Of a stretch of 64,000 bases of DNA, positions 43,067 through 51,080 are shown piece after piece. A model generated the notes under the pieces. That model ran no database searches. It had not been told where the DNA came from and worked only from the letters and a program-made list of their open reading frames with translations. This DNA is from Chloroflexota bacterium (GTDB lineage Bacteria; Chloroflexota; Dehalococcoidia; Lucifugimonadales; JADFKI01). Positions within the stretch are counted from its first letter, which is position 1; each line of letters opens with the position of its first letter. Made by a program: the position numbers and the translations under genes. The DNA lies in the NCBI GenBank assembly GCA_009840355.1, contig VXNZ01000056.1, forward strand, positions 62,001 through 126,000. The letters run 5' to 3'.

Positions 43067-43693
43067 TCAAGACCATATTCCATACCTTCGCAGCACATCG
43101 CGCAACGCCTCCACACCCTCTCCCAACTCATACTCAACGCCATGAATCCCCACGCTCCGCGCCGCAGCAACATTCCTGTCCCTGTCGTCGATGAACAGAA
43201 GTTGCTCCGGCCGGTACGGCAAAGACTTCAATATCGCGTGAAAGTAATCGGGGTCCGGCTTCATAGCGCCCACCCTGCACGAGTAAAACTCGCCGTCGAA
43301 GAGGTCCGCATAGCCGAAGACTTCTGACATATATTGCGCTCGATACTCATGCTGGTTAGTCGCAAGATAGGCGCCGACTCCTGACTTTCTCAACGCACGA
43401 ACTACTTCGATGGATTCAGGGTTCATCGTAACTATCTTCGTGTGCGTCTCAATGGCATGTGCGACGCTGAAGGGCGAGTCCCATTTCTTTAGAACTTCGG
43501 CAATCGTGTCAGCCATGTCGGCGTCGCCTCTCATACAGGGCATTTCGGCTCTGAAGAAGTCCTGAAGAAAAGCCTCATTCGGAGTCGCCGACCCATCGAG
43601 ACAAGCGAGTTTCTCGCGTCCGCCCTCCACTTCTTGCTGCAATACGCCGTCGGCGTCGAATAGAACTGCCCGTATGTTCAATTCCTTACTCAC
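43067..43693 (-). CDS. HAD-superfamily hydrolase
   Basis: A 208-residue HAD protein: motif I AVLFDADGVL (Asp13 nucleophile, Asp15), motif II YLATNQHEYR (Thr/Asn), motif III Lys in GAMKPDPDYF, and motif IV FIDDRDRNV. The cap insertion after motif I makes it a subclass IA phosphatase, similar in layout to phosphoglycolate or sugar phosphatases. It starts with GTG 15 bp after ilvC. Substrate unknown. Confidence 0.85.
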   Translation of the reverse strand: MSKELNIRAVLFDADGVLQQEVEGGREKLACLDGSATPNEAFLQDFFRAEMPCMRGDADMADTIAEVLKKWDSPFSVAHAIETHTKIVTMNPESIEVVRALRKSGVGAYLATNQHEYRAQYMSEVFGYADLFDGEFYSCRVGAMKPDPDYFHAILKSLPYRPEQLLFIDDRDRNVAAARSVGIHGVEYELGEGVEALRDVLRRYGIWS

Positions 43694-43708
43694 AGTTTTG
43701 CTAAAGCC

Positions 43709-44710
43709 CTAATCCACGTCCTGCAGGAACGGCATCATGTCTCGCAGTTCCTTGCCCACTTCCTCGATGGGATGCGCCGCGTTCTCGTCTCGCATGCGGT
43801 AGAAGGTCGGACGACCTTCGTCGTTTTCGGCGATCCATTCGCGCGCGAAGCTGCCGTCCTGTATGCGTGCCAGCACTTCTTGCATATTCGCCTTCACGCT
43901 CTCGTCAACGACGACGGGCCCGCGTGTGTAGTCGCCAAACTCTGCCGTGTCGCTGACCGAATAGCGCATATAGCCCATGCCACCCTGATACAGCAAGTCA
44001 ACGATGAGCTTCAGCTCGTGCATGCACTCGAAGTACGCTGATTCGGGTTGGTAGCCTGCTTCGACGAGCGTCTCATACGCCGCCTTGACGAGCGCGGTAA
44101 CGCCGCCACATAGCACCGCCTGCTCGCCGAACAAGTCGGTCTCGGTCTCTTCCTTGAAGGTTGTGTCGAGAACACCGGCGCGCGTGCAGCCAACGCCGCG
44201 CGCATACGCCAATCCTATGGCATGCGCGTTGCCGGTCGCGTCCTGATGCACCGCCAGCAGACCGGGAACGCCGGATCCCTTCGTGAAGACTTCGCGCATG
44301 CGATGGCCCGGAGCTTTCGGAGCGACCATCGAGACATCGACGCCCTCGGGCGCGGTGATTGTCTCGTAGTGGATGTTGAAGCCGTGCGCGAACATCAGCG
44401 TCTTGCCCGGCAGCATGTGCTGCCTGATGGAATCTCGATAGACCTGCGACTGCAGGTGGTCGGGTATCAGCATCATGATGATGTCCGATTGCTCTGCGAC
44501 TTCCGCGACCATGCCGACCTTCAGCCCGTCCGCCTCCGCCTTCGCGATGCTGCTGCTGCCTTCGTACAAGCCGACCATCACGTCCAGCCCGTTGTCGTGC
44601 AGGTTGAGCGCATGCGCGTGTCCCTGGCTGCCGTAGCCGATAATTCCGAACGTCTTGCCATCGACTAGCGACATGTCGGCGTCCGCTTCGTAGTACATCT
44701 TTGCTGCCAT
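43709..44710 (-). CDS. ilvC: Ketol-acid reductoisomerase
   Basis: A 333-residue class I enzyme: the Rossmann motif [20 protein letters not shown] (about 22-41), [15 protein letters not shown], and the knotted C-terminal domain with [21 protein letters not shown] holding the magnesium-binding Asp/Glu residues. It converts acetolactate to dihydroxyisovalerate with NAD(P)H. The second strand ends in YEGSSS, which by position suggests NADPH-type binding. Confidence 0.94.
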   Translation of the reverse strand: MAAKMYYEADADMSLVDGKTFGIIGYGSQGHAHALNLHDNGLDVMVGLYEGSSSIAKAEADGLKVGMVAEVAEQSDIIMMLIPDHLQSQVYRDSIRQHMLPGKTLMFAHGFNIHYETITAPEGVDVSMVAPKAPGHRMREVFTKGSGVPGLLAVHQDATGNAHAIGLAYARGVGCTRAGVLDTTFKEETETDLFGEQAVLCGGVTALVKAAYETLVEAGYQPESAYFECMHELKLIVDLLYQGGMGYMRYSVSDTAEFGDYTRGPVVVDESVKANMQEVLARIQDGSFAREWIAENDEGRPTFYRMRDENAAHPIEEVGKELRDMMPFLQDVD

Positions 44711-44765
44711 TGAGTATTCGTCCTTTCAAGTTAGTATTTCAGTTTTCAGTAATCAGTTTTCGTTG

Positions 44766-45122
44766 TTAAGTGCGGCTGGTTCTTTTGGATAGTCCAGTAA
44801 GCATTCGCTTAATCTCCGTGAGTCGTCGGGAAATGCTGTTGTAGTCTTCAGTGGGCATATAGTTAAGGTCATGCGCCAAGAGGATATGATACTCAAGTTC
44901 GCTGGCAGAACCCATGGAAATGCGGAGAAAGCGGGTTAGCTCGGCGTTCCCATATCTGCCGCAGCCTTCGGCGATGTTCGCAGGAATGGAAGCGGCAGAC
45001 CTTCTAGTCTGACCTGTCAGTCCATAGAGTTCGCTCTTTGGAAATCTGCTTGTGATTCTGTAAATGTCCAGGGTCAGAGAATGGCTCTTCTTCCAAACTT
45101 CCAGATTCTTAAAATCCTGCAC
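44766..45122 (-). CDS. Four-helix bundle protein (23S rRNA IVP family)
   Basis: A 118-residue member of the S23/IVP family: DFKNLEVWKKSHSLTLDIY at the start, FPKSELYGLTGQTRRSAASI and PANIAEGCGR in the middle. It folds as an up-down helix bundle and forms pentamers in known structures; its role is unknown. The GTG at 45122 is preceded by AGAAGG. Copies are often encoded in rRNA intervening sequences or as mobile singletons; here it is inserted between ilvH and ilvC. Confidence 0.82.
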   Translation of the reverse strand: MQDFKNLEVWKKSHSLTLDIYRITSRFPKSELYGLTGQTRRSAASIPANIAEGCGRYGNAELTRFLRISMGSASELEYHILLAHDLNYMPTEDYNSISRRLTEIKRMLTGLSKRTSRT

Positions 45123-45178
45123 ATCTCGGCCTTCTGCCTTCAAACTGACAACTGAACACTGACAACTGACAACTTACT

Positions 45179-45751
45179 CTACACGCTTCCCGTTTCGCTG
45201 AATGCCTGCCTTGCGCTGCTGCCGTTTCTGCTGCGCGCCGCGTTCAGCTGCGGGTTCGCGCCGCGCGTCATCGCCACGATGCCGGTGCGCATAACCTCTG
45301 TAACGCCATAGGGTTCTAGCAGGCTTTGCAGCGCGTCCACTTTTTCTTCGTCGCCAACGACTTCGATTATCAGGCTGTCCACGGCGACATCGATGATATG
45401 CGCGCGGAAAAGGTCCACAATCTGCATTACATCGCTGCGGGACTGCGAATTCGTGAGCACGCGTATCAGCGCTAGTTCGCGTGTTACGGCGTTGTCGTCG
45501 GATATATCCGTAACCTTGATGACATCAATCAGCTTGTGCAGGTGCTTAGTAACCTGCTCTACGGTGCGACTGTCGCCATCGACGACGAAGGTCATGCGCG
45601 ACATGTTTGGCACTTCGCTGTTGCCGACGGCAAGGCTGAAGATGTTGAACCCGCGCCGCCTGAACATGCTCGCCACGCGGTTTAGCACGCCCGGCTTATC
45701 CTGCACCAGCGCCGTAATCGTGTGTCTGTTCTGCTCTGCCAACGCAGTCAT
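45179..45751 (-). CDS. ilvH: Acetolactate synthase small (regulatory) subunit
   Basis: A 190-residue IlvH with an N-terminal ACT domain (HTITALVQDKPGVLNRVASM, FRRRGFNIFSLAVGNSE) and the C-terminal second regulatory domain. It confers valine feedback on IlvB. Its ATG overlaps the TAA of ilvB by one base (TAATG), so the two subunits are translationally coupled. Confidence 0.93.
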   Translation of the reverse strand: MTALAEQNRHTITALVQDKPGVLNRVASMFRRRGFNIFSLAVGNSEVPNMSRMTFVVDGDSRTVEQVTKHLHKLIDVIKVTDISDDNAVTRELALIRVLTNSQSRSDVMQIVDLFRAHIIDVAVDSLIIEVVGDEEKVDALQSLLEPYGVTEVMRTGIVAMTRGANPQLNAARSRNGSSARQAFSETGSV

Positions 45752-47448
45752 TAACTCACCCCCAGAGGCACCGGCGACGGCTCCTCTATCAATTGCTGTA
45801 CCGACATACCGGCCGGTATCATCGGATACACGTTGTCGTCGTTTTCGATTATGAAGTCCACTATGACAGGACCCGGGTGCAGCATCGCGCGCTCTATCGC
45901 GGAGTGTACTTGGCTTTTATCGGTAACGCGGATGCCGAGCATGCCGAACGCCTGCGCCAGCCGCACGAAGTCCGGGTTGCCGGTGTACACGGTTGCCACA
46001 TGGTCGTGCTCGTAGAAGAAGTCCTGCCACTGGCGCACCATACCGAGCGCGTTGTTGTTCATTATGGCGAACTTGACCGGGATCCTGTTTTCGACGAGGG
46101 TGGCGAGTTCTACCATCGTCATCTGGAAGCCGCCGTCTCCGGCGACCGACCATACCACGCGGTCTTCCGCGCCGACCTGCGCGCCCATCGCGCCCGGCAC
46201 TTCGTAGCCCATCGCGCCGGAGCCACAGGACGATACCAGCGAGTTAGGCTGCTTGAACGAGTAGTACTGAGCCGCCCACATCTGGTGCTGCCCCACGCCC
46301 GTTACGATGACCGCGTTGCCGTTGGTCGCATCGTCTATCGCCTGCACGACATAGCGCATTTCAAGGCTGTCGGACGAGTCCGCGCCCAGCAGAGGGTGTT
46401 CGCTCCGCAGTTCGTCTATGCGCGAAATCCAGTCGCCGTGCAATAGCGGCTTGACGCGCTTGTTCAGTGCTTGCAATACGAGCTTGATGTCGCCAACTAT
46501 CGGCACATCAACGGCGATGTTCTTGCCGATTTCGGACGGGTCAATGTCCACATGAATCTTCTTGGAATTGACGGCAAAGGTGTTCGTATCGCCCGTGATT
46601 CTGTCATCGAAGCGCATGCCGAGCGCAATGAGCAGGTCTGCTTCTTCAATGGCGAGACTGGCGTACGCCATGCCGTGCATACCGGGCCAGCCGGCGGATA
46701 ACACATGCCCTGTCGGAAAGCTGCTGACGCCGAGCAGTGTGGTGATAACGGGTATCTGCGCCTTCTCCGCAAGTTCGAGCAGCTCGTCGTATGCGCGCGA
46801 CAGGATGACGCCGTGTCCGGCCAATATCACCGGGCGCTCCGCCTCTTCGATAAGCCGCGCGGCGCGGCGCACCTGTCCGGAGTGCGGCTTCAGCGTGGGA
46901 CTATAGCCCGGCAGGTCGATCTGCTCCGGATACTCGAACTCCGCGACTTCCGTGAACACATCCTTGGGGATGTCAACCAGTACGGGACCGGGCCTGCCGG
47001 TATTGGCGATGTAGAACGCCTCTTTGATGACGCCGGGAATCTCCGCGGCGCTCATCACGAGGTAGTTGTGCTTGGTTATGGGCAGCGTGATGCCAGTGGT
47101 GTCACACTCTTGGAAGGCGTCGGAGCCGATGGCAGCCCTGCCGACCTGTCCGGTGATGACGACCATCGGCACGGAGTCCATCTGTGCGGTTGCGATGCCC
47201 GTAACTAGGTTCGTCGCGCCGGGACCGGACGTCGCCCACGCGACGCCGGGGCGTCCGGTAACACGCGCGTAGCCATCGGCGGCATGCGCCGCGCCCTGCT
47301 CGTGGCGCACCAGAATATGGCGCAGCTGCGGAAACTCCGGCAATGTTTGGTAGAGGGGAAGTATCGCCCCGCCGGGAAGCCCGAATATCACATCCACGCC
47401 TTCACGAATGAGGCTCTCGCAGACCATCTGCCCGCCATTCATCTTCAT
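45751..47448 (-). CDS. ilvB: Acetolactate synthase large (catalytic) subunit
   Basis: A 565-residue ThDP enzyme: FGLPGGAILPLYQTL, the catalytic Glu in VRHEQGAAHAADGYARVTGR (near residue 47), and the ThDP motif GDGGFQMTMVELATLVENRI with NNNALGMVRQWQ. It makes acetolactate from pyruvate. I chose the ATG at 47448 (GGAGG ten bases upstream); a longer frame to 47508 would run into the leader. A T-box leader and promoter lie upstream, so expression should respond to aminoacyl-tRNA supply. Confidence 0.94.
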   Translation of the reverse strand: MKMNGGQMVCESLIREGVDVIFGLPGGAILPLYQTLPEFPQLRHILVRHEQGAAHAADGYARVTGRPGVAWATSGPGATNLVTGIATAQMDSVPMVVITGQVGRAAIGSDAFQECDTTGITLPITKHNYLVMSAAEIPGVIKEAFYIANTGRPGPVLVDIPKDVFTEVAEFEYPEQIDLPGYSPTLKPHSGQVRRAARLIEEAERPVILAGHGVILSRAYDELLELAEKAQIPVITTLLGVSSFPTGHVLSAGWPGMHGMAYASLAIEEADLLIALGMRFDDRITGDTNTFAVNSKKIHVDIDPSEIGKNIAVDVPIVGDIKLVLQALNKRVKPLLHGDWISRIDELRSEHPLLGADSSDSLEMRYVVQAIDDATNGNAVIVTGVGQHQMWAAQYYSFKQPNSLVSSCGSGAMGYEVPGAMGAQVGAEDRVVWSVAGDGGFQMTMVELATLVENRIPVKFAIMNNNALGMVRQWQDFFYEHDHVATVYTGNPDFVRLAQAFGMLGIRVTDKSQVHSAIERAMLHPGPVIVDFIIENDDNVYPMIPAGMSVQQLIEEPSPVPLGVS

Positions 47449-47504
47449 ATATCCAACACCTCCAAGTCCATCTCTCGCTCTGTGCTTGCGACTTTCAACT
47501 TTCA

Positions 47505-47537
47505 ACAAAAAATCCCGCCCACAAAAGGGACGGGATT
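47505..47537 (-). terminator. T-box-controlled terminator before ilvB
   Basis: On the minus strand AATCCCGTCCC, loop TTTTGT and GGGCGGGATT form a strong stem with one bulge, followed by TTTTTTG. It lies directly downstream of the T-box sequence and would compete with the antiterminator. Confidence 0.85.
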
Positions 47538-47795
47538 AGAAATCTCGCGGTACCACCCAATTTGCCCCCTAGTATCCAACAGATGTTTCTTGGACGCCCA
47601 ATGTGAACGCCATTGGCAGGAGACCTCTTAACGGCTGATAACGGTTGCCAACCGACCAACCCTAGTAGGCGGCGAAAGTGCCGTCGTTCGGGCTGGGCGC
47701 TCAGGGGCGAGTTCCGGAAGGTCCTGTGGCATCGGCTCGCAGCGCCGCCGACTCTCTGTTGCCGGTGCCTCCCGTACTACTCCCCATCTTTGCGT
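47505..47795 (-). promoter_or_regulatory. T-box riboswitch leader of the ilv operon
   Basis: The invariant T-box sequence GGGTGGTACCGCG is at 47558-47546 on the minus strand, directly before a terminator. Upstream are stem I features: GATGGGGAGTAGTA (near 47787-47774) and AGAGAGTCGGCGG (near 47753-47741). In the GGAACTCGCCCCTGAGC segment of stem I the triplet CTC is the best specifier candidate, which would sense tRNA-Leu(GAG); this assignment is less sure than the T-box itself. Uncharged tRNA would let transcription continue into ilvB. Confidence 0.88.
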
Positions 47796-47843
47796 TTCGG
47801 ATTATCGTATCATCTTGTTCAGTGCGCCTGTTTGGTGCGAATG

Positions 47844-47873
47844 AGATTAGCAAAGTTCAAGTGCCATTGTCAA
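47844..47873 (-). promoter_or_regulatory. Promoter of the T-box/ilvB transcript
   Basis: On the minus strand a perfect -35 TTGACA (47873-47868), an 18-bp spacer and -10 TAATCT (47849-47844). Transcription would start about 40 bases before stem I of the T-box. Confidence 0.75.
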
Positions 47874-47965
47874 TAAATAACGCCATGTTTCATCACATTG
47901 GTGAATGATTAGCGAGTTGCTGTATTGGAATGGTCGGAATTCCTACTAGGGTCAGTGAACAGCAA

Positions 47966-48136
47966 TTATGTCAGCAGCTGGATTATCGCTATCAAACCGG
48001 CGATATTCGCTAGTATCGCAGTAACTTGCAGTCCGATTAGCACGCGCATCCAGTGTTCGAGATTGTCCAGTCGCCTGACGATATGCGATACTTCGCCTTC
48101 CAATCTGGCAACCCGAGCTTCCAAACCTTGCTGCAT
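47966..48136 (-). CDS. Microprotein: coiled coil plus one membrane helix (copy 1)
   Basis: A 56-residue protein starting at ATG 48136, seven bases after AAAGGGA. Residues 1-30 form a heptad-like amphipathic helix (LEARVARLEGEVSHIVRRL) and residues 33-55 a membrane helix. The same architecture appears at 48361-48516 on the other side of the tRNA gene. Function unknown; such proteins may act as membrane-tethered oligomerisation modules. Confidence 0.6.
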   Translation of the reverse strand: MQQGLEARVARLEGEVSHIVRRLDNLEHWMRVLIGLQVTAILANIAGLIAIIQLLT

Positions 48137-48180
48137 TGCGTATTCCCTTTTCGGGAATGCACCGATCACATATATTTTAG

Positions 48181-48256
48181 TGGTCGGGGCGACTGGACTT
48201 GAACCAGCGACCTCCACGTCCCGAACGTGGCGCGCTCCCGACTGCGCTACGCCCCG
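48181..48256 (-). tRNA. tRNA-Pro (anticodon CGG)
   Basis: A 76-base cloverleaf with encoded CCA: acceptor CGGGGCG pairs with CGCCCCG, D-arm GCGCAGTCGGGAGCGC, anticodon stem CCACG/CGTGG around TTCGGGA (anticodon CGG), and T-arm with GGTTCAAGTCC. The C1-G72 pair is typical of bacterial tRNA-Pro. Confidence 0.95.
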
Positions 48257-48360
48257 ACACTTCATGTCATTTTAGTCGCTAACACACCAAAAATCCACCT
48301 TTAGAAACAATGTCATAATTAACAATGACTCGGAAAAGTGCTTATGAAAGCGTCTCACTT

Positions 48361-48516
48361 TTAGGTCAGCAAGGCTATGGCAATCTGTATGACCGCGACT
48401 GCGCCTATAACAACGCCCGCGCCTATCCAGACCTGCTTCTGCAAGCCGTCAATCTTATTCTCCAACCTATCGAGTTGCTTGCCCTGCGTCTCTTGCAGGG
48501 CTTCAACCCTAGCCAT
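48361..48516 (-). CDS. Microprotein: coiled coil plus one membrane helix (copy 2)
   Basis: A 51-residue frame from ATG 48516 (AGGTG upstream): an amphipathic helix (VEALQETQGKQLDRLENKI, 4-22) followed by a Gly/Ala/Val/Ile membrane helix (about 30-50). Same design as the 56-residue protein at 47966-48136, though the sequences differ. It follows the aldolase gene on the same strand. An extension upstream stays open to about 48590 but has no usual start codon. Confidence 0.5.
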   Translation of the reverse strand: MARVEALQETQGKQLDRLENKIDGLQKQVWIGAGVVIGAVAVIQIAIALLT

Positions 48517-48586
48517 CCGTTCACCTATCGGCTGTTGCTGATCGATGCCATATCGCAGCGCCCTCCGACTGATTGCGACAGGCTAA

Positions 48587-49375
48587 CTATTCGCCCTGCA
48601 TCGCGCGCAGCAGCGCTTCGCCGTTGCTCTTCCACCAGCCGTAGAGTATCGCCAGGTCCGTGCCTATGGAGAAGTGGCGCACGCCCATGTCGAGGTATTT
48701 CTTCGCCTCGTCCGGCGACTGAATCTCGGCGCGCGGCGCAACGCCCATGTTGATAGCGGTTTTGAAGGTCTTGTCGTGCGCGGCGAGGACATCCGGGTGA
48801 TTGCGCTGGCCGGGAACGCCGATGCTCATGGAGAAGTCCGAGCCGCCCCACTGCACCATGTCGAGTTCCGGAATCTCCAGAATCTCCTCCAGTTCGTCCA
48901 CGGCGCCCTTCTTTTCAATCATCACCGCCATGACCACATCGTTCAGCGATTCGACATACTCGGCGGATCCGCCATAGCCCATGTATGTATTACGGCGCGT
49001 GGCGACGCCGTACAAGCCATCAATGCCCGGCGTGTCCGGCTTTGCCTCGCGGATGCAGTCGCGCACGTCGGCGGCGCTGCGGCAGTCCGTGAACAGCACG
49101 CTGGTGAAGCCTGCGCCCACGCCGCGCTGCGCCAGGAATCCCTGATGGCTCTGGTCAACCTTAATCATCGAACCCATGCCGTGCAACTCGGCGGCGCGGC
49201 ACAGGTTGTCGAGGTCGTGCAGGTCGAACGAGCCGTACTCCGCGACGAATTCCACATAGTCGTAGATGCCCGTGTGTCCGATAGCCTCCACGACAGAGGG
49301 CCAAGCGGAAAGGATGTGCGTGCTCAGCGTGGGTTCGCCTGCGTCTAGTTTCTGCCTCAGCTTGTTGGGTCTCAT
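48587..49375 (-). CDS. HpcH/HpaI family aldolase
   Basis: A 262-residue class II (metal-dependent) aldolase of the HpcH/HpaI/citrate lyase group. It shows STHILSAWPSVVEAI, YVEFVAEYGSFDLHDLDNL, a central block around IREAKPDTPGIDGLYGVATR, and VQWGGSDFSMSIGVPG, where acidic residues coordinate metal. These enzymes cleave 2-keto-4-hydroxy acids or related malyl-CoA-type substrates to pyruvate and an aldehyde. GGAGG lies seven bases before ATG 49375. Substrate unknown. Confidence 0.87.
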   Translation of the reverse strand: MRPNKLRQKLDAGEPTLSTHILSAWPSVVEAIGHTGIYDYVEFVAEYGSFDLHDLDNLCRAAELHGMGSMIKVDQSHQGFLAQRGVGAGFTSVLFTDCRSAADVRDCIREAKPDTPGIDGLYGVATRRNTYMGYGGSAEYVESLNDVVMAVMIEKKGAVDELEEILEIPELDMVQWGGSDFSMSIGVPGQRNHPDVLAAHDKTFKTAINMGVAPRAEIQSPDEAKKYLDMGVRHFSIGTDLAILYGWWKSNGEALLRAMQGE

Positions 49376-49473
49376 CAATCTTCCTCCATGTTTCAGTTCA
49401 GCATTTCTATTCACGCCGCCATTCTATCACAGCAGCGCATCGGAGTTTCTACCCTTCCCATCCCGTCCATAGG

Positions 49474-49696
49474 GTCCTTCGATTATTCATGTCATTTCGA
49501 TTATTCATAGCACATGTCATTTCGATTACTCATAGCACATGTCATTTCGATTACTCATAGCACATGTCATTTCGATTACTCATAGCTCATGTCATTTCGA
49601 GCGAAGCGAGAAATCTAAACGCGTTGACTACGGACAAGCTTGTTTCCACACAGCGATTTTAGACCCTTCACTTCGTTCAGGGTGACAACTGAAATG
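49474..49696. repeat. Type B5 element containing a 25-bp tandem array
   Basis: The ends and core match the inverted B elements (CGAGCGAAGCGAGAAATCTA, TTTTAGACCCTTCACTTCGT, and terminal CAACTGAAATGCCCT). At its left end the segment CATGTCATTTCGATTACTCA is repeated with a 25-bp period, starting at 49488, 49513, 49538, 49563 and 49588. The last unit merges into the body of the element, so the array seems to have grown by slippage at the element end. Confidence 0.8.
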
Positions 49697-49727
49697 CCCT
49701 GCCCCCGTCCATCCATATCAATTTCCA

Positions 49728-50279
49728 CTATGTCCCAAAATATCTGTCTCCATAGTCGCCAATCCCCGGCACGATGAAATTCCGCGCGTCCAGCTCCGGG
49801 TCAACCGCGACCACGCTGATGTTTCCGCGCGGAATCACGCCGGCAAGCCGCTCCATGCCCTCGCGCGATGCCAGAACACCGACGAAGTGCATGGCGTCAG
49901 GTGCATAGCCCTCGCGCATCAGTAGTTCGGTAACGAGGCATGCCGTTCCGGCAGTAGCAAGCATCGGATCTATGATGAGAGCTCTTGTCGGCATCACCTC
50001 GGGAAATCGCGTGTAATACAAATCCGGCTGAGCCGTATCTTCATCCCGCGCGATGCCGATGAACGCGACCGGCGCATCCGGCAACGCACGCGTGAACGCC
50101 GGCAGCAACGCCAGACCCGCACGCAGCACAGGCACGAGCATCAGCCCGCGCGCAGCCTCGTCGCCCAGCCCCTCCAGCGTCTCCGCGCACAGCAATCGCG
50201 CCAGCTCATCCGACGCCTTTCGGAAGTCTGCGGTGCCAGTGGTGCGGTCGCGGAGAGTAGAGAGCAAACCACTTTTCAT
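49728..50279 (-). CDS. upp: Uracil phosphoribosyltransferase
   Basis: A 183-residue Upp, about 25 residues shorter than the usual 208, mostly at the N-terminus. It has the LLSTLRDRTTGTADFRKASDE opening (shifted), the region LVPVLRAGL, the PRPP loop ALIIDPMLATAGTA, and the uracil-binding tail VPGIGDYGDRYFGT. It salvages uracil to UMP. AAGGAG precedes the ATG, so the short N-terminus is probably genuine. Confidence 0.9.
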   Translation of the reverse strand: MKSGLLSTLRDRTTGTADFRKASDELARLLCAETLEGLGDEAARGLMLVPVLRAGLALLPAFTRALPDAPVAFIGIARDEDTAQPDLYYTRFPEVMPTRALIIDPMLATAGTACLVTELLMREGYAPDAMHFVGVLASREGMERLAGVIPRGNISVVAVDPELDARNFIVPGIGDYGDRYFGT

Positions 50280-50390
50280 TTATATCTGATCTCCTTGACC
50301 AAGCATCATTCGTTAGTTAGCATTGATGCGTGTTATAAATGGATCGCTATTCTGTCAGACGCACAAACGCTTTGCAAAAGGAGCGGAGTC

Positions 50391-50639
50391 ATGGAAGATG
50401 TAACTCAAACGCAAGATACGGAATTAAGCGAGAACGGGTATATGCCGATAAACGAAGCTGCACCGGAAATGTCAAACGCTGCCGCCGAACTTCTAGCAGA
50501 CCCTGCCGTACCTGAATGGATCAAAGGATTTGTCAGGATGGCGGAGGAAATGCCGGAAGAAGAGCGCAAGAAGTTCCCGTCCGACTATTCCGAGAATATA
50601 GACCACTACCTCTACGGCTTGCCCAAGAAATCGCAGTAG
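50391..50639 (+). CDS. Small acidic protein, putative antitoxin to the PIN protein
   Basis: An 82-residue acidic protein from ATG 50391, eight bases after AAGGAG. It has no recognisable DNA-binding motif. Its stop is two bases before the ATG of a PIN-domain gene, which is the arrangement of toxin-antitoxin pairs, hence the tentative role. Residues 35-60 are helical and rich in Glu and Met. Confidence 0.6.
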   Translation: MEDVTQTQDTELSENGYMPINEAAPEMSNAAAELLADPAVPEWIKGFVRMAEEMPEEERKKFPSDYSENIDHYLYGLPKKSQ

Positions 50640-50641
50640 AT

Positions 50642-51061
50642 ATGCCTGCTCGAGTGATATTCATCGACTCACAGTACTTTATCGCTATATCATCTAAAGA
50701 TGACCAGTGGTATGAGTTGTCGATGCAAGCCGCCAGAACGCTCAGTGATGCAGTGCGATTCGTAACTACTTACGATGTTCTGAGTGAATTTCTTGCAGCA
50801 GTGTCCAGGGGCAACCCAGATACTCGCCTAAGAGCGGTGTCACAAGTGCGCAACATATTCGCGGACGACACCATTACGCTCGTGCCGCAGACCTTGGAAC
50901 TCTTCACAAGCGGTCTCCAACTCTACGCCAGCCGACCCGACAAGCGTTACAGCCTCACCGACTGCATTTCAATGACGGTCATGCGCGAATTGGACATCAC
51001 CGAAGTCCTCACGCATGACCGCGACTTTGAGAACGAAGGCTTCATTCGCCTCATCAGGTAG
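50642..51061 (+). CDS. PIN-domain ribonuclease, putative toxin
   Basis: A 139-residue PIN-domain protein with the acidic metal ligands in order: Asp9 (IFIDS), Glu49 (YDVLSEF), Asp107 (YSLTDCISM) and Asp126/Asp128 (LTHDRDF). It should cleave RNA. Two bases separate it from the acidic gene upstream, fitting a VapBC-like module. It is convergent with the epimerase gene. Confidence 0.8.
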   Translation: MPARVIFIDSQYFIAISSKDDQWYELSMQAARTLSDAVRFVTTYDVLSEFLAAVSRGNPDTRLRAVSQVRNIFADDTITLVPQTLELFTSGLQLYASRPDKRYSLTDCISMTVMRELDITEVLTHDRDFENEGFIRLIR

Positions 51062-51080
51062 TGGGCAACGCATCCCTACC

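Noticed and set aside
48325-48753. Plus-strand frame of 142 codons over the tRNA-Pro downstream region
   Set aside because: It is antisense to the second microprotein and the aldolase gene and shows no family pattern.
49488-49612. Five-copy 25-bp repeat as a CRISPR array
   Set aside because: Units are contiguous with no spacers, the array is part of a dispersed element, and no cas gene is present.
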